DNA from: Lutibacter litoralis
GTDB lineage: Bacteria; Bacteroidota; Bacteroidia; Flavobacteriales; Flavobacteriaceae
DNA length: 64,000 bases
Assembly (NCBI RefSeq): GCF_014646675.1
Contig: NZ_BMNS01000001.1
Coordinates: 552,212 to 616,211, forward strand
Direction of reading: 5' to 3'
A model generated the notes under the pieces. The model had not been told where the DNA came from. It did no database searches and worked only from the letters and a program-made list of their open reading frames with translations. The position numbers were made by a program, and so were the translations under genes. Shown here in pieces: positions 10,564 to 18,837 of the stretch; the stretch's first letter is position 1; the number at the start of each line of letters is the position of its first letter.

Positions 10564-11280
10564 TTAACTAAATACTGATTTTAAAACGTTTAAAGATTTA
10601 GGTTTCTTAAAGCCTTCAATATGAAATTCGAAATACTGTATCAAAATTGATAGCACATCTTGTCTGTTTGATGCATTAAAATTTACCCGCTCTATTACAT
10701 CAAAATTTATGCCTAACAACTTTTTAAATTGAGTTATTTTTTCTCCAGATATTGTATTTAATTTATATGTATTTATAAATTTTCCTTCTAACAAATCAAA
10801 ATAAGGGAAATCTTTGTTTTTTGTTTCTGGATAAAACCCTAAATACTTGGTTAAATTCAACAAAAAAAGTAAGTGAAAATTTGAAATATCTTCATGTGCA
10901 TCTAACCAAAGTAAAGAAGCTTCTAGATAGTTAAAAAGCGAAATATTTTGTTCTTCTTCCTTTATAGAATAATACAAAATTTCGGATAGGAATAATGTAA
11001 TGGATTGCTTTTTTATATCGGAATAAATAGCATTATAAAAATTAATAACTTCTATTTCTCTTATAGAATTTAACGCTCCTTTAGTATTGTGATTGGCTGT
11101 TAAATGTAGTTGTGTTAGTGGTTGAAAATATGCTGCTTTAACCTTTGCTTTTTTAGCCTTTAAAACTCCTTTTAACATGTAGGTTTTTAGACCTCTTTTT
11201 TCTGTATAACAAGTAGCTATTAAACTGGTATCGCCATACTTAATAGTGTTTATAACAATGGCCTTAGTGTTTTCAATCAT
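10564..11280 (-). CDS. recO: DNA repair protein RecO
   Basis: RecO, with RecR, helps load RecA on SSB-coated gaps and anneals complementary strands. The 238-residue protein has the N-terminal OB fold (MIENTKAIVINTIKYGDTSLIATCYTEKRG and following) and the helical C-terminal domain (SEILYYSIKEEEQNISLFNYLEASL, LNLTKYLGFYP). The CxxC zinc motif present in some RecO proteins is absent, which I believe is usual in this phylum. The gene is flanked by two- and three-base gaps from the TonB receptor and porZ-like gene, forming an apparent minus-strand operon porZ-like, recO, receptor. Confidence 0.88.
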   Translation of the reverse strand: MIENTKAIVINTIKYGDTSLIATCYTEKRGLKTYMLKGVLKAKKAKVKAAYFQPLTQLHLTANHNTKGALNSIREIEVINFYNAIYSDIKKQSITLFLSEILYYSIKEEEQNISLFNYLEASLLWLDAHEDISNFHLLFLLNLTKYLGFYPETKNKDFPYFDLLEGKFINTYKLNTISGEKITQFKKLLGINFDVIERVNFNASNRQDVLSILIQYFEFHIEGFKKPKSLNVLKSVFS

Positions 11281-11282
11281 TT

Positions 11283-13559
11283 TTAATTGATAATTGCAAT
11301 TTTTGTGATTGCTGTTTGTTGTTTTTCACTATCAATTAAAAGGACAATGTAGATGCCTGAGGCCACTTTTGTGCCAGCTAAATTTGTTTTATCCCATATA
11401 ATTTTTCCTCCAAATAATTCCTCATCTTCGTTAACATTGGTTTCATGCACTAAATTACCTGCTGTATCTAAAATTTTAATATTTGTTCCTTTAGGTAAAT
11501 GTGTACCATTTCTACCATCTATTGTTATAAACTCGTTGCTTTTTGTTGAAGGATTTGGATATGCATAAACTTCTGGGAGTGTTTCACCATAGGTAACAAC
11601 ATTACTATTAAATGCAACAATCCCATTTGAGGTGGCAAAATAAACTTTACCAGATACTTCATCAATAGCAATTTTTAAGATTGTATTTGAAGGTAAAGGA
11701 GAATTGTTAGTGTTAAAGGTGTGTATGGTGTTTTTACCATCTGGATTGGTTTTTATAGCACCTCCATTGTTAGTTCCAAACCATTTGTTATCTGCTCCAT
11801 CAATTGCAATTGAATTTATTACTTGATCACCTAAAAGTTTTTTTGGAATACCGCCGTCATCTAAAATAATTACAGGTTCTGCATCAACTCTTGAATCGTT
11901 AAAAACATTTGCTGCATTATAAAATACTACTAATCCTTTTTGCGTACCAATCCAAATTCTATTATTGTTATCGGCTTGTATTGTTCTTACATTTGGATCG
12001 GGTAACGATCCGTTTGTTGGTTCTGTGGTAAGTGCTCTTTTTTTATTGCCATTTTCGTTAAAAACGAATGCTCCATTTCTTCTTGATCCAATCCAAATAT
12101 TGTTTGTTTTATCTACAATAAGTTCATTTAAGCCTAAAGCAGGGTTTGTCATTACAGTACTCATATCAAAACCACTCCAACTTCCATCTGTTCCAAATTT
12201 TTTAATTTTTTTATCTACCCAAGCATTTGCGATCCATAAATTTCCATCAGAATCAAAAGCGGCTCCATTAATTCTAGTACGCCATTCCAAGCCACTATTT
12301 AAATGGGTCCAATGTGTAGTTATTTCATCATTTTCAACTATTAACATGCCCTCACCATAAGCACTTATATATACTTTTTCTATGTTATTTGGATCAAAAG
12401 TAACACGCACTAAATCTCTAACATTAATATTGCTGTATGGTTTGTTGTACCAATTAATTCCATTAAAATGATCTATTCCATAACGTCCTCCTCTAGGTGC
12501 GTAAGCACCGTCGTGCCAACCATATACCACCCACAAATGATTTTCTTTAACTGAAATGGAAAATGGTAAATTTGATACAGGCCCATCTGGATGAATTTCT
12601 TCAAAATTTGGAATATTTTCTGTAGTACTTTTTAAAATTCCAAACTCTTTTGTGCCTAAATAAAGGTTGTTATCTTCAAAGTAAGCAGTATTTAAGTTAT
12701 AGTAATACTCTTGATTAGTATTGGTTACATAGTTTAATTTTTCGATATCGTTTTTATCTAGTACGTACACATATCTTTGTGTTGCTAATGCTAAATAATC
12801 TTCCGAAGCTTTTAAGGCATTAATTGTTTGAGGATAATTTTTTTGGAGTTGAAGATTGCCGTTTATAAATTTATATAACGTTTGTCCCTTAGATACATAT
12901 ATCTGATTATTAAAGGCTTCAATTGAGGAAAAGTTGTCTAAAAAATGGTGCGTCCAGTTATTAAAATCAATTAAGTTGGAATTGTTAACGGATGCTGTAT
13001 AAATTCCATTTTCAGTTGCTGCATAAATGGTATTGTCAACTATTTTAATTTGATTTATTCTTGTTTCTGATGATTGATTTCCTATAAAGAAGGTATCTCC
13101 AAATTGTAATTTATCTAAGTCGTAAACAACTATTGCAAATGAAGTTGAAAGGTATAGTTTACCATTGTGTTCTGTAATATTATTTATTTGTTTACTTCCA
13201 GAAAAATTAAAATTAACGATATCCTTTAAAATTGTAATGGTGTTTTTATTGTCAATTATTTCAATTAATCCAGTTTCATAACCAATAATTAATTTTTTAT
13301 AAGTAGTACTGTAAAAGATACTTGATGTTGATGCTCCTGAAAGTCCGTTTACAGATGAAATTTTTGACATTTCTCCTGTTGCACTATTAAATGTAAAAAC
13401 AGCATTATCTACAATTGCATGTAGCTGATCTTCGGTTTTTATAAAATCTTTTACATTATTATATGAATAGAAATCTTCCCAATTATTTGAATAATCAATT
13501 TGAGACCAAGCTGCTGTAGTTAAAAGGTAGAATAGTAATATTTGAAATATATCTTTCAT
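11283..13559 (-). CDS. porZ: PorZ-like type IX secretion protein with beta-propellers and C-terminal sorting-type domain
   Basis: PorZ of Porphyromonas gingivalis sits on the cell surface as part of the type IX secretion attachment complex, delivering anionic lipopolysaccharide to the sortase. This 758-residue protein has matching architecture and size: signal peptide (first ~20 residues, ending AAWSQ), two propeller domains with repeated two-component-regulator-type blades (for example DSDGNLWIANAW, DKTNNIWIGSRRNGAFVF, DNNNRIWIGTQKGLVVF, DGADNKWFGTNNGG), and a final CTD of about 90 residues (YAYPNPS ... GIYIVLLI) typical of secretion substrates. Adjacency to recO is, to my recollection, common for this gene in Bacteroidetes. 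The alternative name would be generic propeller protein with T9SS sorting domain. Confidence 0.8.
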   Translation of the reverse strand: MKDIFQILLFYLLTTAAWSQIDYSNNWEDFYSYNNVKDFIKTEDQLHAIVDNAVFTFNSATGEMSKISSVNGLSGASTSSIFYSTTYKKLIIGYETGLIEIIDNKNTITILKDIVNFNFSGSKQINNITEHNGKLYLSTSFAIVVYDLDKLQFGDTFFIGNQSSETRINQIKIVDNTIYAATENGIYTASVNNSNLIDFNNWTHHFLDNFSSIEAFNNQIYVSKGQTLYKFINGNLQLQKNYPQTINALKASEDYLALATQRYVYVLDKNDIEKLNYVTNTNQEYYYNLNTAYFEDNNLYLGTKEFGILKSTTENIPNFEEIHPDGPVSNLPFSISVKENHLWVVYGWHDGAYAPRGGRYGIDHFNGINWYNKPYSNINVRDLVRVTFDPNNIEKVYISAYGEGMLIVENDEITTHWTHLNSGLEWRTRINGAAFDSDGNLWIANAWVDKKIKKFGTDGSWSGFDMSTVMTNPALGLNELIVDKTNNIWIGSRRNGAFVFNENGNKKRALTTEPTNGSLPDPNVRTIQADNNNRIWIGTQKGLVVFYNAANVFNDSRVDAEPVIILDDGGIPKKLLGDQVINSIAIDGADNKWFGTNNGGAIKTNPDGKNTIHTFNTNNSPLPSNTILKIAIDEVSGKVYFATSNGIVAFNSNVVTYGETLPEVYAYPNPSTKSNEFITIDGRNGTHLPKGTNIKILDTAGNLVHETNVNEDEELFGGKIIWDKTNLAGTKVASGIYIVLLIDSEKQQTAITKIAIIN

Positions 13560-13567
13560 AATTTTTT

Positions 13568-13575
13568 CAAATATA
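13568..13575 (-). promoter_or_regulatory. Promoter -7 element (TATATTTG) of the porZ-like gene
   Basis: A perfect TAnnTTTG on the minus strand, eight bases before the ATG at 13559. Transcription from it would give a nearly leaderless message. A clear -33 element was not found. Confidence 0.5.
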
Positions 13576-13633
13576 TCTATTAAAAAATTAAAAGAGAAAG
13601 GATTGTTTATAATAAATTAAGAGCAAAAAAAAA

Positions 13634-13671
13634 CCTTGAACATTATATAAATTATTTTATAATGTTCAAGG
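13634..13671 (-). terminator. Rho-independent terminator, minus strand
   Basis: A perfect 14-bp stem (13634-13647 with 13658-13671; arm CCTTGAACATTATA) with a 10-base loop, followed on the minus strand by nine T residues. It lies 213 bases beyond the end of the LytS-type kinase gene, or ends a short separate transcript (see the putative small RNA). The rest of the 324-base gap 13560-13883 holds no convincing protein gene. Confidence 0.85.
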
Positions 13672-13745
13672 AATAAATAAATCAACCCCAAAGACTTATT
13701 TAATGTTTTAATGTACAGTGTCAAAACCCCTCTTGACATTAATAC
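13634..13745 (-). ncRNA. Possible small RNA between the kinase gene and porZ-like gene
   Basis: On the minus strand a perfect -7 motif TATATTTG (plus coordinates 13750-13757) is followed after about 110 bases by the strong terminator at 13634-13671. In between is a small hairpin with arms TGTCAA and TTGACA around an 8-base loop (13718-13737 region). This arrangement fits an independent short transcript, but no -33 element is evident and it could equally be the 3' UTR of the kinase operon. Confidence 0.35.
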
Positions 13746-13883
13746 AAATCAAATATACGATAGAAATTAGATTTTAATAAACGATGTTAATAAAGAGTTG
13801 TAATAAATATGCAAATGGTATGTTTTTATAAATAAATGGTAAATTAAATGTTTTAAAACTAATTTGTAAAAATGATGTTAGTT

Positions 13884-15206
13884 TTACGCAAGAGGAAACC
13901 TAATTGAAACTTGTGTGCCTGTTTTTGTATTTGATGAAATATCTTTTGTTAAAATATGCACGTCTTTATTTTGATATAAAATTCTAATCCTATTTTCTGT
14001 AGCTTCTGCACCAAAAAACTTACGTTTTTGGCTCATATGAGACAGTTCTTTGGCTTTATTTATACCAATTCCATTATCTTCAACAACACATAAAACATTT
14101 TTATTTTCTTCTTTTATTGATAGTTTAATTGTTTTTTCACCTTCCATTTTCATAATACCGTGCCAAATTGCATTTTCAATAAAAGGTTGCAAAAATAATG
14201 GTGGTACTTTAATAGAGTCTAAACTAAGTGAATCATCAACATTCACAATATAATTAAAACCACCACTTACTCTCATTTGTTCTAATTTAACATATAACGC
14301 GAGAATTTCCAACTCATCAGAGAGTGTTGAAGTTGGACTTGATGAGCTATTTAAAATAACCCGAATTAATTTTGAAAATTTAGTAATATAATCTGAGGCT
14401 TTTTCAACATCACTTTTTATTACAAAATTATTTATGGAGTTTAAAGAATTAAATAAAAAATGTGGATTCATTTGACTTTGAAGTGCCGTCATTTTTAATT
14501 CCTCCATTTCCTTCAATTTAATTGCTAATCGTACCTCTGCATTTTTACTTTTATCTTGAATTCTTTTTATTATTGCGCCTATAATAACTGAAAAAATTAA
14601 AGCTTGAAGTATTAAACCAATGTAAATAAATAGTTTTGGTTCAATACCTATTTTAGTAAATGGTTCTTTTCCAATAAAATGTTCTAAAAAAGTAATATTA
14701 GCTAGAATTGCATATACTGAAGATCCAATAACAAAATAAATTGCTGAGTTGTTTTTAATTTTAGTAATTATAATATAAAAGGTAAGTACGGCAAATAATG
14801 TTAAAAAAGGTGCTATTAACGTAAAAGCCTTAATTTGAAATTCATATCCAAATAAGAATTGAATAACTACAAACATCAATCCCAATAAAAGAAATACCCG
14901 AGCTGAAATTTCAAAAAATTTATCCCATTTTAATAAATGAGTTCTAGAATCTAATAAATCCCTAGCAAAAGAAACATACGCAGCAAAAGCTAAAAACTGT
15001 ACCGAATAATTTAAGTATTCAAATAAAGCATTGCCTCCAATAACTACATCTTTAAGTAAATAAATACTAAATGACAGCAGATATAAGCTATAATATAAGT
15101 ATAGTTTAGATTTGTTTTGGAAAAAAATTAAAATATGGTACACAAACAAGATAAATAACCCTCCTCTTATCCATGCATATATTTCAGAATGATAATCTAA
15201 TAGCAT
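13884..15206 (-). CDS. LytS-type sensor histidine kinase
   Basis: A 440-residue membrane kinase. Six to seven membrane helices fill about residues 10-215, like the 7TMR-DISM or LytS-type sensors, with no large periplasmic domain, so the signal is probably sensed in or near the membrane. A coiled linker leads to the His_kinase domain with the phospho-accepting histidine His249 in QSQMNPHFLFNSLNSI, then the ATPase domain with N box FIENAIWHGI and G box VVEDNGIGI. It lies three bases after its partner regulator gene (LytTR) on the same strand and certainly works with it. Targets are unknown; in this phylum such pairs often control nearby or envelope genes. Confidence 0.92.
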   Translation of the reverse strand: MLLDYHSEIYAWIRGGLFILFVYHILIFFQNKSKLYLYYSLYLLSFSIYLLKDVVIGGNALFEYLNYSVQFLAFAAYVSFARDLLDSRTHLLKWDKFFEISARVFLLLGLMFVVIQFLFGYEFQIKAFTLIAPFLTLFAVLTFYIIITKIKNNSAIYFVIGSSVYAILANITFLEHFIGKEPFTKIGIEPKLFIYIGLILQALIFSVIIGAIIKRIQDKSKNAEVRLAIKLKEMEELKMTALQSQMNPHFLFNSLNSINNFVIKSDVEKASDYITKFSKLIRVILNSSSSPTSTLSDELEILALYVKLEQMRVSGGFNYIVNVDDSLSLDSIKVPPLFLQPFIENAIWHGIMKMEGEKTIKLSIKEENKNVLCVVEDNGIGINKAKELSHMSQKRKFFGAEATENRIRILYQNKDVHILTKDISSNTKTGTQVSIRFPLA

Positions 15207-15209
15207 TCT

Positions 15210-15947
15210 CTAGTCTAAATAAAGTTTCTTAAATAATTCTGCTTTTCTATTTCTACTTATACTGGCTGTTAAACCATTGGTCATAATTAATTCACCACCC
15301 AAACCTTTTAAGTATTCTTTCACATGATTTAAGTTTATTAGATACGAATTATGAACTCTAAAGAAGTGTGGAAATAGAAATTTCTTTTCTACTTCTTTTA
15401 GTGTTTTTGAAACCACAATTTGTTGTTCTGATTTCAAGTAAATAGTAGTATAACTTTTATCAGACTTCAACATAACTACATCATCTTTATCTAACAAATA
15501 AACTTTTCCATCAGCAGAAATATTTATTTTATCATTATTATCATTCAAATTATTTAATAAAACTTGTAGTTTGTTTTCTAATAAATCTCCCTTTTTAAGG
15601 TTTTGAATTTTATCCATAGAAATAATCAGTTCATCTTTATCAACTGGTTTTAATAAATAATCTATTGCGGATACTTTTATTGCTTTTAAAGCAAATTCAT
15701 CATGTGCGGTTGTGAAAATAAGGTTAAAATCTCTGTATTCTAACTTTTCAATCATTGTGAAGCCATCCATTTCAGGCATTTGGATGTCTAAAAAAACAAC
15801 GTCTGGCTTCTCTTCATTTATTATATCAATGGCTGCAATTGGAGAGTTACATTTGGTAACTTCCACGTTGTCAATATAGTTGTTAAGCTTCCATTCTAAT
15901 GCTTCTAAAGCATCATTTTCATCATCAACTAATAGGATATGTAACAT
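15210..15947 (-). CDS. LytTR-family response regulator
   Basis: A 245-residue regulator of the LytR/AlgR class. The receiver domain (1-120) has acidic pocket residues in LLVDDEND, phospho-acceptor Asp54 in VFLDIQMPEMDG and the conserved Lys in YLLKPVD. The DNA-binding LytTR domain (about 140-245) shows the typical FFRVHNSYLINLNHVKEY and ITNGL/ISRNRK-like segments. It is followed three bases later by its cognate LytS-type kinase. Its own promoter is overlapped by an imperfect palindrome at 15992-16009, suggesting autoregulation. Confidence 0.93.
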   Translation of the reverse strand: MLHILLVDDENDALEALEWKLNNYIDNVEVTKCNSPIAAIDIINEEKPDVVFLDIQMPEMDGFTMIEKLEYRDFNLIFTTAHDEFALKAIKVSAIDYLLKPVDKDELIISMDKIQNLKKGDLLENKLQVLLNNLNDNNDKINISADGKVYLLDKDDVVMLKSDKSYTTIYLKSEQQIVVSKTLKEVEKKFLFPHFFRVHNSYLINLNHVKEYLKGLGGELIMTNGLTASISRNRKAELFKKLYLD

Positions 15948-15978
15948 AGTAAAAGGGTCGATGTTAAATAATTAATTT

Positions 15979-16009
15979 GCAAGATACAACATTTGAATAT
16001 ATGTTCAAA
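15979..16009 (-). promoter_or_regulatory. Promoter with overlapping palindrome upstream of the LytTR regulator
   Basis: On the minus strand TTTG (16006-16009), a 19-base spacer and TATCTTGC (15979-15986) form a Bacteroidetes-type promoter, the -7 box being a variant. The palindrome TTTGAA-CATATA-TTCAAA (15992-16009, 16 of 18 symmetric) covers the -33 element and spacer. The remainder of the gap to 16207 shows nothing notable. Confidence 0.55.
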
Positions 16010-16207
16010 CTGTTAGTCTTTAATTTCAAAATATTATTGGTTTAATTGTGTGAATTTTGATTTTTATCTTCTATAAATACTTCACAAAATAAGGTTGATA
16101 AGAGTAATTTTTGAAATTTTATTTAAAAGCTATTTGTCTGTTTAGGAGGTTTTTAGTGAAGTTTCTAAAAATATGAACTGAGATAAAATTAATAAGTTTT
16201 TATGATG

Positions 16208-16864
16208 TTATTTTTTTATAGGTAGTACATAAAAAAAGATAACCATAAAATGGCAAAAACTACCTAATAACACGAATATATGGAAAATAGCATGGTTGTA
16301 TTTTATACTTTTAATACTGTACAAAATTGCACCAACTGTATAGGAAATTCCACCGCCAAGAAGCCAAAATAAACCTTCAATAGGTAAGTTTTGTACTAAC
16401 GGTTTAATGGCAAAAACAATAAGCCAACCCATTAAAACATAAGCAATGGTTGAAATTTTGTCGTATTTTCCAATAAAAAAAAGTTTTAAAATTACACCTG
16501 TAAATGCCAACCCCCAAGAAACACCAAAAATTGTCCATCCAACCCAACCATCTAATACAACTAGGGTAAAAGGTGTGTAAGTACCAGCTATTAAAATATA
16601 AATAGACGCGTGGTCAAAAATATTTAATCTATAACGTAATTTAGGCGTTTTTGAATTGTGATAAAATGTAGATGCTGCATATAAAACTATTAAACTAGCT
16701 CCGTAAATACTGAAGCTAACAACATGCCAAACGGAACCCTCTAAACTTGCAAAAACAACTAATAAAACCAAAGCGATAACGCTTAAAACCAAGCCAAATG
16801 CATGTGAAATTACATTAAATCTTTCCTCTTTAGGGTTGTAATAGGTGATTTTTTTTTGTTCCAT
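16208..16864 (-). CDS. Hemolysin III / TrhA family (PAQR) membrane protein
   Basis: A 218-residue protein with seven predicted membrane helices of the PAQR superfamily (adiponectin-receptor-like). Key family positions are visible: ERFNVISHAFG near the N terminus, YAASTFYHN, the FDHASIYILIAGTYTPF motif, and a C-terminal HIFVLLGSFCHFMVIFF, which together supply the serine, aspartate and three histidines that bind zinc in PAQR proteins. Bacterial TrhA proteins have been linked to membrane energetics and fluidity; the hemolysin name is historical. It is followed by plsC on the same strand, 25 bases apart, so a membrane-lipid theme is plausible. Confidence 0.9.
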   Translation of the reverse strand: MEQKKITYYNPKEERFNVISHAFGLVLSVIALVLLVVFASLEGSVWHVVSFSIYGASLIVLYAASTFYHNSKTPKLRYRLNIFDHASIYILIAGTYTPFTLVVLDGWVGWTIFGVSWGLAFTGVILKLFFIGKYDKISTIAYVLMGWLIVFAIKPLVQNLPIEGLFWLLGGGISYTVGAILYSIKSIKYNHAIFHIFVLLGSFCHFMVIFFYVLPIKK

Positions 16865-16889
16865 TTTTATAAAACGAATTTTACAATAT

Positions 16890-17669
16890 TTAAGTATTCT
16901 TATCTTGCCTTTTTATGTCAGATATTAACTCCTTATGAATTAACTCGAAGGTTTTATTTTTAATGGTAGCGCTGTCTTTTAAAGTAAGACCGTTAGTTTT
17001 AATAAAATGATGAATTTTTACTCGTAATTTTCCTGGGCTTCCGCTAAAAAAAGTATACGAAAATCGTTTTTTGCAATCGTACATTGTTATTGGTACTATT
17101 GGAATTTGATGTTCTATTGCCAAACGAAAGGCACCATTTTTAAAATTTGCTAAAACAACGCTTTCATCATCTGGAACTAATCCTTCAGGAAAAATACAGA
17201 CATCTAAACCGTTGCTTAACTTTTTTCTCGCCTCATCAAATACTGCTTTTCTACTTCTAGAATTGCTTCTATCAACAATAATACAAGTTCGTTTGTAAAA
17301 ATATCCAAAAATTGGAATCTTCGTCAATTCTTTTTTTCCAACAAAAACAAATGGATTTTTAGCTAAAGCTAACATCACCATTATATCAATCATAGAGGTA
17401 TGATTTGGGCAAAACATATAGCTCTTAGTATCGTCTAAAGTATCATCTTCTTGCACGTCTAATTTAAAACCCATTACAAATAGCAAGGTTTTTCCCCAAG
17501 CTTTTGCTATTTTAAAAAATACTGGATAAAATTTATCTGATGAGGTTACAATTAATAATACTGGAAAAATAGCGATAATGCTAAATAATAACCAACCATA
17601 AAACCAGCAACGCCAAAATATATATAAAGGGTATTTATAAAATTGATTTATTTGTTTCATAAGTTTCAA
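16890..17669 (-). CDS. plsC: 1-acyl-sn-glycerol-3-phosphate acyltransferase
   Basis: A 259-residue enzyme that acylates lysophosphatidate to phosphatidate at the inner membrane. Two N-terminal hydrophobic segments (about 10-35 and 40-65) precede the acyltransferase domain with the four blocks: NHTSMIDIMV (catalytic NHx4D), GKKELTKIPIFGYFYKR, FPEGLVPDDE, and VPITMYD. It lies directly upstream of the PAQR gene. Many Bacteroidetes carry several PlsC-like paralogs, including some acting on amino-acid lipids, so the precise acceptor is inferred from the family. Confidence 0.88.
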   Translation of the reverse strand: MKLMKQINQFYKYPLYIFWRCWFYGWLLFSIIAIFPVLLIVTSSDKFYPVFFKIAKAWGKTLLFVMGFKLDVQEDDTLDDTKSYMFCPNHTSMIDIMVMLALAKNPFVFVGKKELTKIPIFGYFYKRTCIIVDRSNSRSRKAVFDEARKKLSNGLDVCIFPEGLVPDDESVVLANFKNGAFRLAIEHQIPIVPITMYDCKKRFSYTFFSGSPGKLRVKIHHFIKTNGLTLKDSATIKNKTFELIHKELISDIKRQDKNT

Positions 17670-17712
17670 AAATACATATTTAATTCTATTCTTATTTTTC
17701 TTTTTAAATATG

Positions 17713-17720
17713 TATTTTTG
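17713..17720 (+). promoter_or_regulatory. Promoter -7 element (TATTTTTG) of trpS
   Basis: A perfect TAnnTTTG on the plus strand, 20 bases before the trpS ATG, in the divergent gap from plsC. No clear -33 TTG is present in the AT-rich sequence upstream. Confidence 0.5.
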
Positions 17721-17740
17721 CTGTCAAAATTAAAAAGTAA

Positions 17741-18709
17741 ATGTCAAGAATTTTAACAGGAGTTCAAAGTACAGGAACTCCACATTTAGGTAACTTATTA
17801 GGAGCAATTATTCCAGCAATTGAAATGGCAAACGATCCAAAAAACGAATCGTTCTTGTTTATTGCAGATATGCATTCACTTACACAAATTAAAAACGGAG
17901 AAGAATTACGTCAAAATACTTACAGTACGGCTGCAACCTGGCTTGCTTTTGGATTAGATGTTAATAAAACTGTTTTTTACAGACAAAGTGATATTCCAGA
18001 AGTTACAGAGTTATCTTGGTATTTAAGTTGTTTTTTTCCATACCAACGTTTAACATTAGCGCATAGTTTTAAAGATAAAGCAGATCGTTTAGAAGATGTA
18101 AATGCAGGATTATTTGCATATCCAATGCTTATGGCAGCCGATATTTTATTGTACGATGCTGAAGTTGTTCCCGTTGGAAAGGACCAATTACAACATTTAG
18201 AAATTTCTAGAGATGTTGCCAATCGTTTTAACCATCAAATGGGAGATACTTTGGTTCCGCCAGATGCAAAAATTCAAGAAGGAACTATGTGGGTTCCTGG
18301 AACTGATGGCGGAAAAATGAGCAAATCTAGTGGGAATATTATCAATCTGTTTTTACCAGACAAGCAGCTTCGTAAACAAATTATGAAGATTAAAACAGAT
18401 TCTACACCTTTAGAAGAACCTAAAAACCCTGATACTTGTAATTTATTTGCCTTGTACAGGTTATTAGCTTCTCCAGAGGAAATTGCAACAATGAGAGCAA
18501 ATTACGAAGGAGGAAATTATGGTTACGGACACGCAAAACAAGCTTTCTATGAATTGCTAATCACTAAATTTTCTGAAGAAAGAGCACGTTATAATTATTA
18601 TATGGAAAATCTAAATGAAATAGATAAATCATTGGCAATTGGAGCAAAAAAGGCTAAAGTTGTAGCTTCAGATGTTTTAAAAAGAGTACGTGCTAAAATT
18701 GGATATTAA
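17741..18709 (+). CDS. trpS: Tryptophan-tRNA ligase
   Basis: Class I aminoacyl-tRNA synthetase charging tRNA-Trp. The 322-residue length is standard for the bacterial enzyme. Catalytic signatures are the HIGH-type TGTPHLGNL near residues 11-19 and KMSKSSGN near residues 193-200; MAADILLYDAEVVPVGKDQLQHLE is the conserved tryptophan-binding region. It is a single-gene unit ended by a strong bidirectional hairpin and convergent with tyrS, so two aromatic-amino-acid synthetases face each other. Confidence 0.97.
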   Translation: MSRILTGVQSTGTPHLGNLLGAIIPAIEMANDPKNESFLFIADMHSLTQIKNGEELRQNTYSTAATWLAFGLDVNKTVFYRQSDIPEVTELSWYLSCFFPYQRLTLAHSFKDKADRLEDVNAGLFAYPMLMAADILLYDAEVVPVGKDQLQHLEISRDVANRFNHQMGDTLVPPDAKIQEGTMWVPGTDGGKMSKSSGNIINLFLPDKQLRKQIMKIKTDSTPLEEPKNPDTCNLFALYRLLASPEEIATMRANYEGGNYGYGHAKQAFYELLITKFSEERARYNYYMENLNEIDKSLAIGAKKAKVVASDVLKRVRAKIGY

Positions 18710-18759
18710 AAGTTTTAGTTGGATTCCTTTTTTCTAGGGTATTACAGTATTTATATAAA

Positions 18760-18794
18760 AAAGCTGTCTAAAAAGTGATATTTTAGACAGCTTT
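18760..18794. terminator. Bidirectional terminator between trpS and tyrS
   Basis: A perfect stem with arms AAAGCTGTCTAAAA (18760-18773) and TTTTAGACAGCTTT (18781-18794) and a 7-base loop, flanked by A and T runs, serving the convergent trpS and tyrS genes. Its core resembles the terminators at 35711 and 38383. Confidence 0.85.
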
Positions 18795-18837
18795 ATCTTT
18801 TACCAACAGGAAGTATTTTTCTTATAAAATAGTTTTA

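Noticed and set aside
11965-12360. Long plus-strand open frame inside the porZ-like gene
   Set aside because: It lies antisense to a well-supported propeller protein, has no recognisable motif and no ribosome-binding or promoter signal.
13672-13749. Small protein starting Met-Ser-Arg-Gly on the minus strand before the terminator
   Set aside because: The frame runs through the terminator hairpin, is short, and shows no family resemblance; an RNA or UTR is more likely.
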